From Candidatus Acidiferrales bacterium (GTDB lineage: Bacteria > Acidobacteriota > Terriglobia > Acidiferrales > UBA7541), in the NCBI GenBank assembly GCA_030037435.1, contig JASHRI010000515.1:1-37577 (forward strand): DNA of 37,577 nucleotides, read 5' to 3'. How positions within the stretch are numbered: position 1 is the first letter of the stretch; the number at the start of each line of letters is the position of its first letter. The position numbers and the translations under genes are program-made. Below, one piece after another: positions 15,798-24,908 of the stretch. The notes below the pieces were generated by a model. The model saw nothing but the letters and a program-made list of their open reading frames with translations, made no database searches and was not told where the DNA came from.

Positions 15798-17138
15798 GTG
15801 ACTCCGGAAAACAAATCCTTGGGACCGCACGGGCTTTTCGTCGACAACCTTGAACTTGAGCAAGGCTATGTCGACCCAGCCGAACGACGAGCCGCTCGTG
15901 AAAGGACCGCGGCTAACTTGCAACTCATCTGGGGGCGCCGGCTGTTCTTGTTCAAGGCGTTTATCTGTGGAATGGCCATTGCGATACTTGCAGCGCTCCT
16001 GCTTCCTCCTCGATATGAATCAGTCGCACGATTGATGCCTCCGGACCAACAGCCAGGCCAGGGACTCGCAATGCTATCAGGCCTTGCTGGACAATCTAAC
16101 TCAGATTCGCTCATCGGGTTGGCCAGTAGCGTCTTAGGCCTGAAGACGTCCGGAGATCTTTTTATCGGAGTCTTGGGTAGTCGTACAGTCCAAGACGCCG
16201 TGGTCAACAAGTTCGACCTCCGAAAGGTCTACGGAGAGCGTGACTGGGACGACGCGCGCAAGAAACTGGCTAGTCGCACAGACCTATCGACGGACAGAAA
16301 AAGCGGGATTATCACAATTACGGTAAGCGACCGGAGCCCAAGACGTGCTGCAGCAATGACACAGGAGTATATCGACCAACTGAACCAGGTGATAACGGAG
16401 CAGAACACCTCTGCGGCTCATCGTGAACGCGTATTTCTGGAACAGAGACTGGGTCAGGTAAGGCAAGACCTTGAGGTTGCCGAGACGAACTTCAGCGATT
16501 TCGCGAGCAAGAATGCGGCACTCGACATTCCCGCCCAGGGTAAAGCGACGGTTGCAGCGACAGCGAGCTTAGAGGGTGAGTTGATTGCCGCCCAAACAGA
16601 ATTGCAAGGCTTGAAACAAGTCTATGCAGACAACAATGTGAGAGTGCGATCAACTGAAGCCCGGATCGACGAGCTGCGGCAGCAACTTGAGAAGCTAAGC
16701 GGGCAGATACAATCCACGAACAACGGTGCTGATCAAACGAATAATGTTTCGCTTCCTTCCTTTCAGAAGCTTCCATTGCTAGGGGTCAGTTACGCCGATT
16801 TGCTTAGAAACGCGAAAGTTCAAGAAGTCGTTTTTGAACTGCTTACGCGGGAATACGAAATGGCTAAAGTGGAAGAAGCCAAGGAAACACCTAGTGTTAA
16901 GGTGCTCGATCCTCCGGACATCCCAGAACGTAAGTCTTTTCCCCCGCGGATTCTGATCACGATATCGGGAGGGATTTTCTTTGTCATCCTTGGTGTGGCT
17001 TGGATCGAGAGTTCTGCACGCTGGGATCGCATGGACCCGCAAGATCCCATGAAGTTATTTGCGCGAAAAGTGATTGGAGATGTCGCCCAGCACCTGCCTG
17101 GAGTTTCTACCAACGGCAGCGAGAGACACATGACATGA
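15798..17138 (+). CDS. Wzz/GumC-type polysaccharide co-polymerase (chain-length determinant) without kinase domain
   Basis: The 446-residue protein has the polysaccharide co-polymerase layout. A cytoplasmic N-terminus (about 1-48) leads to TM1 (LFLFKAFICGMAIAILAALLL) and then the periplasmic Wzz domain starting RYESVARLMPPD. A long alpha-helical, coiled-coil region covers about 205-310, with many Glu/Gln/Leu heptads. The PPDIPERKSFPPR motif, a Pro-rich segment typical of the family, precedes TM2 (about 385-403). The cytoplasmic tail is only about 43 residues and has no Walker motifs or Tyr cluster, so this is a Wzz/GumC-like protein rather than a Wzc autokinase. It controls chain length together with Wzy and links to the outer-membrane exporter. 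A GTG start at 15798 follows AGAGAGG at good spacing. Confidence 0.88.
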   Translation: MTPENKSLGPHGLFVDNLELEQGYVDPAERRAARERTAANLQLIWGRRLFLFKAFICGMAIAILAALLLPPRYESVARLMPPDQQPGQGLAMLSGLAGQSNSDSLIGLASSVLGLKTSGDLFIGVLGSRTVQDAVVNKFDLRKVYGERDWDDARKKLASRTDLSTDRKSGIITITVSDRSPRRAAAMTQEYIDQLNQVITEQNTSAAHRERVFLEQRLGQVRQDLEVAETNFSDFASKNAALDIPAQGKATVAATASLEGELIAAQTELQGLKQVYADNNVRVRSTEARIDELRQQLEKLSGQIQSTNNGADQTNNVSLPSFQKLPLLGVSYADLLRNAKVQEVVFELLTREYEMAKVEEAKETPSVKVLDPPDIPERKSFPPRILITISGGIFFVILGVAWIESSARWDRMDPQDPMKLFARKVIGDVAQHLPGVSTNGSERHMT

Positions 17139-17177
17139 GTCGTGTTTTTTTTGAAACTCAGCGGGTAATCTGGGGTT

Positions 17178-17304
17178 AGCCTGGTGAGGTGGCGTTTCGC
17201 ACACAGGCTCGCATTGTGCAGTAATCACGAAGGATGCTGATCACCTTCGCGAGGATATAGTCGGTTAAAGACCTGATGGTAAGAAGGTTAGGTCGCATAG
17301 ACCT
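17178..17304 (+). promoter_or_regulatory. Hairpin-rich leader ahead of the NusG-like antiterminator gene
   Basis: The 222-base gap before the antiterminator gene contains three local inverted repeats. They are AGCCTG (17178-17183) with CAGGCT (17204-17209), CGAAGG (17228-17233) with CCTTCG (17244-17249), and AGGTC (17290-17294) with GACCT (17300-17304). A run of eight T occurs earlier, near 17146. No exact match to the E. coli ops element (GGCGGTAGC) was found; GGTAGATGGCGG near 17328 is only loosely similar. Such a leader could be the RNA or non-template DNA element where the encoded NusG paralogue is recruited, or it could autoregulate that gene. Confidence 0.4.
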
Positions 17305-17360
17305 TGTAAGCGACGGGGCGAAGCTATGGTAGATGGCGGCAACACGGTCAGGGAGGTTGC

Positions 17361-17972
17361 GTGGTAACAGAAGTCAAAACGCGATTAGGGTACGCAGATT
17401 TAGTAGACTCTCTTTCCTGCACGCCAAGGCTTAACCGTCCGGGCGCTTATCTGGAGCCGCACTGGTACGCTGCACGCACGCGTGCTAATCACGAAAGGCT
17501 GGCGTACGAGCGCTTGTTGCAGCGTTCCGTCGATTCCTTTCTTCCGACCTACGCATCGGTACGGCGCTGGAAGGACCGGCATGTGCATTTGCAGATACCG
17601 CTCTTTCCGGGATACTTGTTCGTAAACATAGCACTGGGCGATCGTCTCCGCGTGCTCGAGGTGCCAGGCGTGACGCGTCTGGTTAGTTTTAATGGAAAGC
17701 CGGTCGCACTGAACGAAACTGAAATCGGGGTCTTGCGGCGAGCCTTCGCCGAGGGCACCTCGGCCCAACCTCACCCATACATAGCCGTTGGTCGAAGGGT
17801 TCGTGTGATAAGCGGTCCCTTCCGAGGCGCCGAAGGACTCCTTGTCAAACAAAAGAGCAACTTCAGGGTCATTATCTCCATAGAATTGATCATGCGTTCG
17901 GCGATTATCGAAGTCAGCGCGGCAGATATCGAGCCGGTCGTCTGGTCGCAAACCATGAGCGATGGCACTTGA
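17361..17972 (+). CDS. NusG/RfaH-family transcription antiterminator (UpxY/LoaP-like)
   Basis: The 203-residue protein has an N-terminal extension of about 33 residues and then an NGN domain. It begins HWYAARTRANHERLAYERL and includes the typical FLPTYASVRRWKDR and PLFPGYLFVNI segments. A C-terminal KOW domain starts around residue 140 (VGRRVRVISGPFRGAEGLLV) with the conserved GPF-G turn. Specialised NusG paralogues load on RNA polymerase and let it read through long polysaccharide operons. The position inside the EPS locus, just ahead of the sugar-assembly genes, fits this role. A GTG start at 17361 is favoured by GGGAGG at 17351-17356. The primary NusG of the cell would normally sit beside ribosomal protein genes, so this is a paralogue. 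It probably acts on the roughly 15 kb of genes downstream. Confidence 0.9.
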   Translation: MVTEVKTRLGYADLVDSLSCTPRLNRPGAYLEPHWYAARTRANHERLAYERLLQRSVDSFLPTYASVRRWKDRHVHLQIPLFPGYLFVNIALGDRLRVLEVPGVTRLVSFNGKPVALNETEIGVLRRAFAEGTSAQPHPYIAVGRRVRVISGPFRGAEGLLVKQKSNFRVIISIELIMRSAIIEVSAADIEPVVWSQTMSDGT

Positions 17973-18173
17973 GACAAATATGGTCTGTCGGATTGGTAAG
18001 GACCGGAGACTGGCCGAACTCTCGCGCATTCTCTAGTGCTGAGAAACGGCAATGGATACTCACGCCTTGCGTGATTGAAACTATCGACATCACTCGTAGA
18101 GCCACAAACTGTCAATAATGGGAAAGAACGAGGACCGCAAGCACTTCCAGACCATCACTGCAAGGTTTCGCCG

Positions 18174-19718
18174 ATGCATGTAACGAGTGCCGCACCCGAA
18201 CGAACTTCGAGAGTTGCCGGAGCCTCGCCTCTCCGCAATCAGAGTTCTTTTCCTCAACAAGGTAACCGGTCTACCCATTTGAAGGCATCGTTTGCGCTTC
18301 GAATAAGGAGCGGGTTGTGGGTTCAAGTGGGATATGTGCTGCTCGATATATGTTTCGTGTCATTGAACGCAATCGCTGCATTGTACTTGCGTTTCGGACA
18401 CGGGCAGCACCACGGAGTCTTTTGGGGCGGGGGTAAAAGTCTCGCTTCGGATATTGGACTTCGCCAGTATGGTGCACTGTTTTTGGTTTACGTAGTCCTC
18501 ATAGTGTTGTTTTGTCAAAGCCGGCATCTTTACCGCACCTTGCGCGAACGAACAGCAGCAGGCGAATCGTTGGCGGTAGCCTGGGCCGTCGCTAGCGCAA
18601 CTCTTCTGCTCACTGCCTTCATTTTCGTGTCTGGGGTAAAGATATTTTCTCGTTTCGTAGTTCTCTTCTGCGGTGGGCTGAATCTAGCCATACTAATAGC
18701 TTGGAGGTTGGCAAGGCGTCAGTTAGTGATTAACCGCGTCACGCAAGGAGTCGGTGCCCGTAATGCGTTGATTATAGGTGCTGGCAGGGTCGGACAAGCG
18801 CTTGCTACTCAGTTCGAACAAAATCGCCTACTAGGGTACTGCGTAAGAGGTTTTCTCGACGGAAATCATATGGGAGATCCCCGTATCTTGGGGAAAATTG
18901 AGGATTTTGATCGCGTCATTCGCGCAGAATTTGTGGACGAAATATTTATCACTATCCCTTCCGAGCGCGAACTGGTTAAGCGAGTAGCCGCGGAGGCGAG
19001 ACATCTGGGTCTCGATGTGAAGGTCATCCCCGATCTTTACGATGGTCTCGGTTGGAACGCCGAGGTTCATTATCTCGGAGATTTCCCTGTAATGGACCTT
19101 CACAGCAAGCCTATTCCAGTCATTGGCTTATTTCTCAAGCGGGTATTGGACGTCGCCGTCGCCGCGACTGCACTCACTTTGCTGTCTCCATTTCTTGCAA
19201 TTCTTGCCATTGCGATCAAGCGAGATTCTCCTGGCCCGGTGCTTTATCGTTCAGCACGGGTTGGAAAAAAGGGACGGAAATTCGTGTGTTACAAATACCG
19301 AACTATGGTGGCCAACGCTGACACACTCAAGGAAGAGCTGCGCTGTCGCAATGAACGGGAGGGGCCTTTCTTCAAGATTTTGGACGATCCGCGGATCACG
19401 CGACTGGGAAAGGTGCTGCGCAAATACAGTCTAGATGAGTTGCCGCAACTGTGGAACGTACTTCGCGGGGACATGAGTTTGGTTGGCCCACGGCCTCATC
19501 CGCTCGACGATTATGAACGATACGACCTGGAGCACCTTCGCAGGCTCGATGTTAAACCAGGAATTACAGGCCTGTGGCAGGTCACAGCGCGTCAGGACCC
19601 GTCATTCGCTAAGAATATGTCCCTCGATTTGGCCTACATCGAAAACTGGCACTTCACACGAGATCTGAGAATTCTTCTGAAGACCATTCCCGTGGTGCTG
19701 AGGGCTTCAGGAAGCTAA
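18174..19718 (+). CDS. WbaP-type undecaprenyl-phosphate sugar phosphotransferase (EPS initiation)
   Basis: From the ATG at 18174 the protein has 514 residues. It starts with a Ser/Arg-rich cytoplasmic tail and then four or five hydrophobic segments (for example [20 protein letters not shown]). A soluble Rossmann-like CoA-binding domain follows ([18 protein letters not shown]). The C-terminal bacterial sugar transferase domain begins [18 protein letters not shown] and has [45 protein letters not shown] and the closing GITGLWQV motif. This polyprenyl glycosylphosphotransferase family transfers a hexose-1-phosphate from a UDP-sugar to undecaprenyl phosphate, starting the repeat unit at the inner membrane. 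A TTG at 18075 would add 33 residues that look non-coding and is not preferred. About 200 bases separate it from the antiterminator gene. The sugar (glucose or galactose) cannot be told. Confidence 0.92.
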   Translation: MHVTSAAPERTSRVAGASPLRNQSSFPQQGNRSTHLKASFALRIRSGLWVQVGYVLLDICFVSLNAIAALYLRFGHGQHHGVFWGGGKSLASDIGLRQYGALFLVYVVLIVLFCQSRHLYRTLRERTAAGESLAVAWAVASATLLLTAFIFVSGVKIFSRFVVLFCGGLNLAILIAWRLARRQLVINRVTQGVGARNALIIGAGRVGQALATQFEQNRLLGYCVRGFLDGNHMGDPRILGKIEDFDRVIRAEFVDEIFITIPSERELVKRVAAEARHLGLDVKVIPDLYDGLGWNAEVHYLGDFPVMDLHSKPIPVIGLFLKRVLDVAVAATALTLLSPFLAILAIAIKRDSPGPVLYRSARVGKKGRKFVCYKYRTMVANADTLKEELRCRNEREGPFFKILDDPRITRLGKVLRKYSLDELPQLWNVLRGDMSLVGPRPHPLDDYERYDLEHLRRLDVKPGITGLWQVTARQDPSFAKNMSLDLAYIENWHFTRDLRILLKTIPVVLRASGS

Positions 19719-19732
19719 TTTCTCGGCTGCGG

Positions 19733-20359
19733 ATGGCCCACCTACTTAAGGCGGCACTGAAGATCGAGAACGCTTTCCATGAGTACCGAATGGGGATATC
19801 GACCCGTGGTCTGTACGGCTTCGCCCCTGGCGACTGGAGCCATGAGGAGCACATCTATTACGGGACCGTTCCATTCAGAGGGATTTTTCGAATTCTGGAT
19901 TTTTTGGACTTGAAGAATACTGACGTAGTCGTTGACCTGGGCTGTGGCAAAGGGCGAGTACTTTGTTGCGCCGCGATGTACAGCGTCCAACAGGTAATTG
20001 GCGTAGACGATACCCGAGACTTATGTGATGTCGCCCTCAATAACCTGCGCCGGCTTAGCCGAAAACGAGCGCCTGCGGCGGTTATTCACGGCAAGGCGGA
20101 GCAGTTCGACTATTCGTTGGGAACTGTCTTCTACTTGTTCCATCCATTCGGCCCGAATACACTTCGATCCGTGATCTCTCGCATGAGCATCGGGCTGAGG
20201 CAGATACCCAGGCTCGCTCGTCTTGCCTACGTGAATCCACGACATGATTCGGTTCTCAAAGATACAGGAGTGCTGGAGCGCTATGAGCATTGGGCCCATC
20301 AGACCCCCCAGTCACGCTTTGTCTGCTATCCTGTGTCTTTCTGGAGGTTTCGAATCTGA
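19733..20359 (+). CDS. Class I SAM-dependent methyltransferase
   Basis: The 208-residue protein has the SAM-binding motif I as DVVVDLGCGKGRVLCCAA (about 60-77) and an acidic end to beta-2 (VIGVDDTRD). An HPFGP stretch, FYLFHPFGPNTL, lies near the usual motif IV position. The beginning (YGFAPGDWSHEEHIYYGTVPF) resembles small methyltransferases found in polysaccharide clusters. The gene starts 14 bases after the WbaP-type gene ends and is followed by the DegT-like gene, so it is part of the sugar-assembly operon. It probably methylates a hydroxyl or carboxyl group of a sugar or nucleotide sugar, but the acceptor is unknown. An ATG at 19733 is used; no strong ribosome binding site is visible. 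Confidence 0.78.
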   Translation: MAHLLKAALKIENAFHEYRMGISTRGLYGFAPGDWSHEEHIYYGTVPFRGIFRILDFLDLKNTDVVVDLGCGKGRVLCCAAMYSVQQVIGVDDTRDLCDVALNNLRRLSRKRAPAAVIHGKAEQFDYSLGTVFYLFHPFGPNTLRSVISRMSIGLRQIPRLARLAYVNPRHDSVLKDTGVLERYEHWAHQTPQSRFVCYPVSFWRFRI

Positions 20360-20379
20360 CCGGATCCATCGGGGGATTT

Positions 20380-21525
20380 GTGGCTGAGGCCGGCTCCTCG
20401 TGGGATGTCTCTCAGGACTCCTCGAATCGTCAGTTTTATTTCTACAAGGGCCGAGTCGCGCTCTACGCATTGCTGCGGGCCTTGAGGGTTTCTCCAAGTG
20501 ACGAAATAATTGTACCGGTATACACATGTCCCGCGGTCATAGAGCCAATACAAGCTTTGGGTTGCCGCGCAGTCTACTGTGACATCGAGTGGAGGACGTT
20601 TGGCCTCTGTCCGGAACGGTTCAAATCTTCGATTACCAATCGTACAAAGGCGGCAATCGTCCAGCACACTTTCGGTGTGCCCAGTCTTATAGACGAACTG
20701 CTGTCAGTGGCGCGATGGGCCGGGATATCAGTTCTAGAGGACTGTTGCCACGTGTGTGCGTCAGCTTATCGAGGAAAACGCTTGGGCTTTTTTGGCGCGG
20801 CGGCGTTCTACTCCCACGACTGGGAGAAGCCGTTGTCCGTGGGCGGCGGCGGAGTGGCAATCGTAAACTCGCCGTCACTGGCCGAGTCGGCTAGTAGACT
20901 CTACTACTCAGAATTTGAAGCCGCCAGTTTCCACGATGAAAGGGAAATTATTGCGAGAACTGCCGGTGTGGCCGCCCGCAGGTTAGCGCGAACTTATGCT
21001 CGGGGCCTGATTCATCGATTGCGCTCCCACAGTCAGGCTGAACAAATCTGCGATCGGCTTCCAATGCATCACGCCGAGCTTGGGTCGGAGTATCAAAAGA
21101 GAATGCCAAGGTCATTGAAATACCGTCTACGCCAAATACTGTTGAATCCTCGTCAACGGATTTCTGCACGGAAATGGACAATCAATCGATACGAGGCTGG
21201 CTTTCGGAGCATAGGCATCAAATGCTACAAAGAGCCCGAGGACTGCGATGTCATTCTGTGGCGCTATCCGCTTTTGGCTTTGGACAAAATAAGGCTCTTG
21301 CAAGAAGCTCGTGAATGCGATGTCCGGCTAGTCGATTGGGGCGCGACCCCGTTGCGCTGCCTTTCTCTCGCGACTTCGAAGCCGAACCACGAACGTCGCT
21401 TTCCGACAGCCGAAGAAGTCACGAGCCAGGTCGTCACCCTGTGCCTGAATGAGAGGCAGGACGATGCCGAGGTGGATAGAACACTTGAGTTTCTTTGTAA
21501 AATGAAAAAGTCTGGCTTCATCTAA
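20380..21525 (+). CDS. DegT/DnrJ/EryC1/StrS-family PLP enzyme (sugar aminotransferase-like)
   Basis: The protein has about 381 residues. The family's N-terminal block is FYFYKGRVALYALLRAL, then DEIIVPVYTCPAVIEPI and CRAVYCDIEW. SVLEDCCHVCASAYRGKRLG contains the PLP-phenol Asp (usually VEDAAHA), and the Schiff-base region YSHDWEKPLSVGGGGV has Lys150 (numbering from 20380). The family transfers an amino group to keto-sugar nucleotides, and a few members are dehydratases. The C-terminal half, after the catalytic region, is divergent and Arg-rich. The start is uncertain: GTG at 20380 is used; a CTG at 20356, eight bases after CTGGAGG, and a TTG at 20290 inside the previous gene are alternatives. 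It may install the amino group that the neighbouring acyltransferase then acylates. Confidence 0.85.
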   Translation: MAEAGSSWDVSQDSSNRQFYFYKGRVALYALLRALRVSPSDEIIVPVYTCPAVIEPIQALGCRAVYCDIEWRTFGLCPERFKSSITNRTKAAIVQHTFGVPSLIDELLSVARWAGISVLEDCCHVCASAYRGKRLGFFGAAAFYSHDWEKPLSVGGGGVAIVNSPSLAESASRLYYSEFEAASFHDEREIIARTAGVAARRLARTYARGLIHRLRSHSQAEQICDRLPMHHAELGSEYQKRMPRSLKYRLRQILLNPRQRISARKWTINRYEAGFRSIGIKCYKEPEDCDVILWRYPLLALDKIRLLQEARECDVRLVDWGATPLRCLSLATSKPNHERRFPTAEEVTSQVVTLCLNERQDDAEVDRTLEFLCKMKKSGFI

Positions 21526-21569
21526 GCGCCACTGCCAATATAAAAAGGGGAGGACATAACTTTCTCCAT

Positions 21570-22403
21570 ATGATGATCTTCGAACGCCGGGTGGGCGGTC
21601 TGATTCGTTATCGGAAGATTTTTTTCCCAACGTCTGAGGCGGCCCTTCAAATTAGTAGGTCCGTTCTGTTGACTGAGGTTGTCCGACTGTTCGGCGTTTT
21701 CGGCGATCTCGGCGTGCCGCCTAACGTCGTCAGGCATCGGCAGCTCTTGACCGTTTGGGTGGATCTTTCAGTCGGACTTGACCGTGTCTGGGGCGGCATG
21801 AAGAGGAAGAGCTGTCGCTACGAAATTCATCGGGCCGAGAAGATGCTGAGTCGCGTGACGATTGAAATTAACTCCCCAAAAGCGATGAAGGACTTCTTAA
21901 GCGTTTACAATCACTTCGCCGAAACAAAGGGTCCAGTTCCGCGGTTGAGTGCTCCTAAATTGAGCCAATATTCAGCTAATGGCGAGCTGCTAATGGCCTA
22001 TCTAGATGATCGGCCCCTCTGTGGCCACTTGCTGCTGTGCGACCGTAGCGCAGGCATCGCCAGGCTCCTTTATTCGGGGAGCCGGCGACTCGAATCTGCC
22101 GAGGACGCTGCGGCTTGTGGCGCGCTGAACCGCTATTTGCACTGGTATGAAATGCAGCGCTACCACGCTCAAGGATTCGTCACCTATGATCTTGGGGGGA
22201 TTCGAACTCAACTGCATCCAACTGCGCAATTCAAATTGTCGTTGGGTGGCACCATCGTGACAGAGCATACCTACCTGCTAAGCGGCTCGCGTCAAATTGC
22301 AAAGCTGGGTAACTTTCTGTATGAGAAATTCCTCGAAGAATCTCCGAATGTATCCAAGGTTGACTTCCCCAATCGTCTTATGGACGCAAACGGGCCAGGC
22401 TAG
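21570..22403 (+). CDS. FemAB/GNAT-like acyltransferase (Acetyltransf_6 type)
   Basis: The 277-residue protein resembles the FemAB-related, GNAT-fold family found in exopolysaccharide loci. A central WGGMKRKSCRYEIHRAEK segment matches the (K/R)-rich block, where relatives have RRNIRKAEK. The C-terminal half has GHLLLCD, ARLLYSGSRRL, NRYLHWYEMQRYHAQGFVTYDLGGI (relatives: W.. a ...G...yDfGG) and KLSLGG. Such proteins transfer acyl groups or amino acids onto amino groups of sugars or cell-wall precursors. The preceding gene encodes a likely sugar aminotransferase, so N-acylation of an amino sugar is a reasonable guess. AGGGGAGGA lies about 15 bases before the ATG, rather far; the next start would be the second ATG. 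No signal peptide is present. Confidence 0.72.
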   Translation: MMIFERRVGGLIRYRKIFFPTSEAALQISRSVLLTEVVRLFGVFGDLGVPPNVVRHRQLLTVWVDLSVGLDRVWGGMKRKSCRYEIHRAEKMLSRVTIEINSPKAMKDFLSVYNHFAETKGPVPRLSAPKLSQYSANGELLMAYLDDRPLCGHLLLCDRSAGIARLLYSGSRRLESAEDAAACGALNRYLHWYEMQRYHAQGFVTYDLGGIRTQLHPTAQFKLSLGGTIVTEHTYLLSGSRQIAKLGNFLYEKFLEESPNVSKVDFPNRLMDANGPG

Positions 22404-22484
22404 CCGGACGCGTCGAGTAAATCCCATTGGATTTCGGACATCACAAGAGACATACTCAGAACTCAGATCCTAGGGAACAAACTG

Positions 22485-23186
22485 ATGATTGACACACGAA
22501 AATTTCTGAAGGCGTTCGCGGGTCCACGTGAGACCTTCATTGGCGTGATCGATCGACTGAGATATCCGATGTACAAGCGCTACGTCGGCCCCCCAAGATT
22601 ATACGAAGCGCTTGGCCGATATCAATTTGATGTCTTGATTCGATGGGGGCTCCGCCCTGAGCATTCCCTGCTTGACATTGGTTGTGGTTCGCTACGGGCG
22701 GGTAGGTTCTTTATTCACTATTTGAACCGGGGAAATTATTTTGGCATCGAACCGAACAGTCACTTGGTGAAGGAAGGAGTTACGCATAACATCGGCGACG
22801 ATACGATCACGCAAAAGTGCCCGACGTTCAGGTATGATGGCGACTTTAATTTGAGCGGATTCGGACGGGAGTTCGATTTTATTCTGGCACATTCGATCTT
22901 TACACATGCGGCCCAGCATCAAATCGAGAAGTGTTTCGACTCAGCTCGATCCGTAATGTCCCCGAGCTCTCTTTTCTTTGCGAATTACAATCGTGGCCAG
23001 TGCGATTATCTCGGCAAGGAGTGGATCTACCCCGGCCACGTAGCGTTTACCTTCGAATCTATTTCAAGCTGGGCGAAGAAGTCAGGGTTGGCGTGCAGCG
23101 AATTGGATCAGGAGCATCCTACAGTGGCGTCGTGGATTGTGGCCTATGATCCAAGCTGCCATCCCCTGATGACGGATTCTCGATAG
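22485..23186 (+). CDS. Class I SAM-dependent methyltransferase
   Basis: The 233-residue protein has motif I in the form SLLDIGCGSLRAGRFFIHYL (about 65-84), a following acidic turn YFGIEPN and a motif IV-like segment FDFILAHSIFTHA. The IHYL / FGIEPN arrangement is common among uncharacterised methyltransferases of polysaccharide and secondary-metabolite clusters. The N-terminal region (KRYVGPPRLYEALGRYQFDVLIRWGL) also fits these. It is separated by about 80 bases from the acyltransferase gene. It probably acts on a cytoplasmic sugar intermediate. It is not closely similar to the other three methyltransferases of the locus, so it is unlikely to be a recent duplicate. Confidence 0.8.
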   Translation: MIDTRKFLKAFAGPRETFIGVIDRLRYPMYKRYVGPPRLYEALGRYQFDVLIRWGLRPEHSLLDIGCGSLRAGRFFIHYLNRGNYFGIEPNSHLVKEGVTHNIGDDTITQKCPTFRYDGDFNLSGFGREFDFILAHSIFTHAAQHQIEKCFDSARSVMSPSSLFFANYNRGQCDYLGKEWIYPGHVAFTFESISSWAKKSGLACSELDQEHPTVASWIVAYDPSCHPLMTDSR

Positions 23187-23326
23187 AAATGGAACTCTCT
23201 CCAAAGGTCGACGCTTGACCGCCACCAGCGAGCAAAGTCGCAGCGCGAGCCTAGGCTGCCATTATTAATAACAAATCGTCGGATAACATCGATACTGTTT
23301 GGTTAGCCAGCGCTTCTTTCGTCACG

Positions 23327-24808
23327 TTGGCCGGCGGTTTCTTGGGCCGCGCCCTTCAAGTGGGATGTCAGATTTCGCTGGCTCGGTTTCTGGGACCGGC
23401 TACTTTTGGCCTGTACGCCATAGGATGGGCAGTGCTGAGGGTCGCCAATGTACTGTCACCAATCGGCGTGGACAGCGGGGTGATTCACTTCGCGTCCAGC
23501 GAGATCGTAAAGCTCAATCGTCAGCGCCTCGGTCGGATTCTCGTGGAATCGATGACCCTGGCGATGTTGTCTGGAGCACTCGTTGGGCTGGCGCTGTGCG
23601 TGGCCGCGCCTGCGCTGGCGCACCGAGTATTCCATAAGGGTTCGGTGCTGCCGACAATTTATGTGTTCGCTGCCGGGGTCCCGCTTGCTGCGGGATTGAG
23701 AGTAGCCTCGGCATCGACAACGGTCTCCCAGTCGATGAAGTATAGCGTGTATGCGGAATCGATCGCGCAACCCGGTACCAATCTGCTCTTAATCGTAGTT
23801 TTCTATCTAGTCGGCTGGCGGCTCTTGGGAGCTGTCTTGGCAACCGTGATTTCCTTCGGCGCGGCTTTGGCCGTAGCACTGCACTATGAACGGAAGCTTT
23901 TTCCAGAGTTTCAGTATTTAGGTGGCCGCCGTTCCTTGGCGGCTGGGCGTGAGCTGTTGAAGTTTTCGTTGGTTGCTTGGCTTGCTAGCGTCTTTCTGAA
24001 CGTCATGCCATGGATCGACCGACTATTTGTGGGCGCTTACCTACCAGCAACAGAGGTTGGAGTTTACCAAGCCGCTGCCCAGACGTCAGTACTTCTTAGC
24101 GTTATCGCGGGGGCACTAAATGCGGTCGTCAGCCCGCGTATTTCGTCCCTTCACCACAGCTCCCAACGAGAGCGGCTCCACCAAGTGTATAAGGTAGCGA
24201 CGAAATGGATGGTTTATACGAGTGTTCCGATCCTGTTGCTATTCTGTTCTGTACCCAAGCAGGTGCTCACGCTGCTTTATGGAGGCAGCTACGTCAACGG
24301 CTCCAGACCGCTGATCATCCTCTCGATTATGTGGATGATCGACGCAATGGCCGGGCCGGTTGGAATTTTACTTATTTTCACCGGTCGTCAGAAGGTTGTG
24401 TCAATTGTCGCCGCAGCCGGAATGTCACTCTGCATTGGTCTTAACTATTTGTTTGTCCCTGGATATGGGGCGGTCGGCGCGGCCATGGCGACCGGGCTGA
24501 CTAATAGCGCTATGATGTTGGCGCTGTTGCTTGCGGCTCGCATCATGGTTGGAGTTTGGCCGTTTGACAAGCGCTGGACCAAGGGGGCCTTGGCGACCGG
24601 GGCATCAGTGGGTGCGCTTGTGCTCGCGGCGCACGTTCATGTGCAACCGGTGCTGCCGAGTGTGCTGTTTCGTCTAGCTTTATCAACGACTGCGTTCGTG
24701 GGTGGACTGCTCCTGCTCGGACTTGACTTAGAGGATCGCGAGATGCTTCGAGTCCTCAAACATTATTTGGTTGCTCTCACCAGGGCTGCAAGGACTAACG
24801 TAGCTTGA
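23327..24808 (+). CDS. wzx: Wzx-type polysaccharide flippase (MOP superfamily)
   Basis: This is a highly hydrophobic protein of 493 residues, with about 13-14 predicted membrane segments and few charged loops. It has features of Wzx/RfbX: an early ARFLGPATFGLYAIGWAVLRV segment, a mid-protein MPWIDRLFVGAYLPATEVGVYQAA segment, and PGYGAVGAAMATGLTN near TM11. It moves the undecaprenyl-linked repeat unit across the inner membrane. The TTG at 23327 is the first canonical start, but the frame is open back to a stop at 23252-23254. The extra codons (..NIDTVWLASASFVT) read like the missing first part of TM1. No ATG or GTG lies there; ATT at 23261 or 23264 would be the only plausible starts. The true N-terminus may be up to 22 residues longer. 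Confidence 0.88.
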   Translation: MAGGFLGRALQVGCQISLARFLGPATFGLYAIGWAVLRVANVLSPIGVDSGVIHFASSEIVKLNRQRLGRILVESMTLAMLSGALVGLALCVAAPALAHRVFHKGSVLPTIYVFAAGVPLAAGLRVASASTTVSQSMKYSVYAESIAQPGTNLLLIVVFYLVGWRLLGAVLATVISFGAALAVALHYERKLFPEFQYLGGRRSLAAGRELLKFSLVAWLASVFLNVMPWIDRLFVGAYLPATEVGVYQAAAQTSVLLSVIAGALNAVVSPRISSLHHSSQRERLHQVYKVATKWMVYTSVPILLLFCSVPKQVLTLLYGGSYVNGSRPLIILSIMWMIDAMAGPVGILLIFTGRQKVVSIVAAAGMSLCIGLNYLFVPGYGAVGAAMATGLTNSAMMLALLLAARIMVGVWPFDKRWTKGALATGASVGALVLAAHVHVQPVLPSVLFRLALSTTAFVGGLLLLGLDLEDREMLRVLKHYLVALTRAARTNVA

Positions 24809-24908
24809 GCTTCCGGAGAAAGGTCACGCGATGCAATACTGCAAAATAGACTCGCAGCATTTAGTTACCGACGACTGTTCCCAGAGTGGACGCTCCTAAC
24901 CGGCTCGT

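Noticed and set aside
17320-17340. Possible E. coli-type ops element before the NusG paralogue
   Set aside because: GGTAGATGGCGG shares only scattered bases with GGCGGTAGC and lacks the JUMPstart context.
18075-18173. TTG start giving a longer WbaP-type protein
   Set aside because: The added 33 residues look non-coding and the ATG at 18174 gives the normal length.
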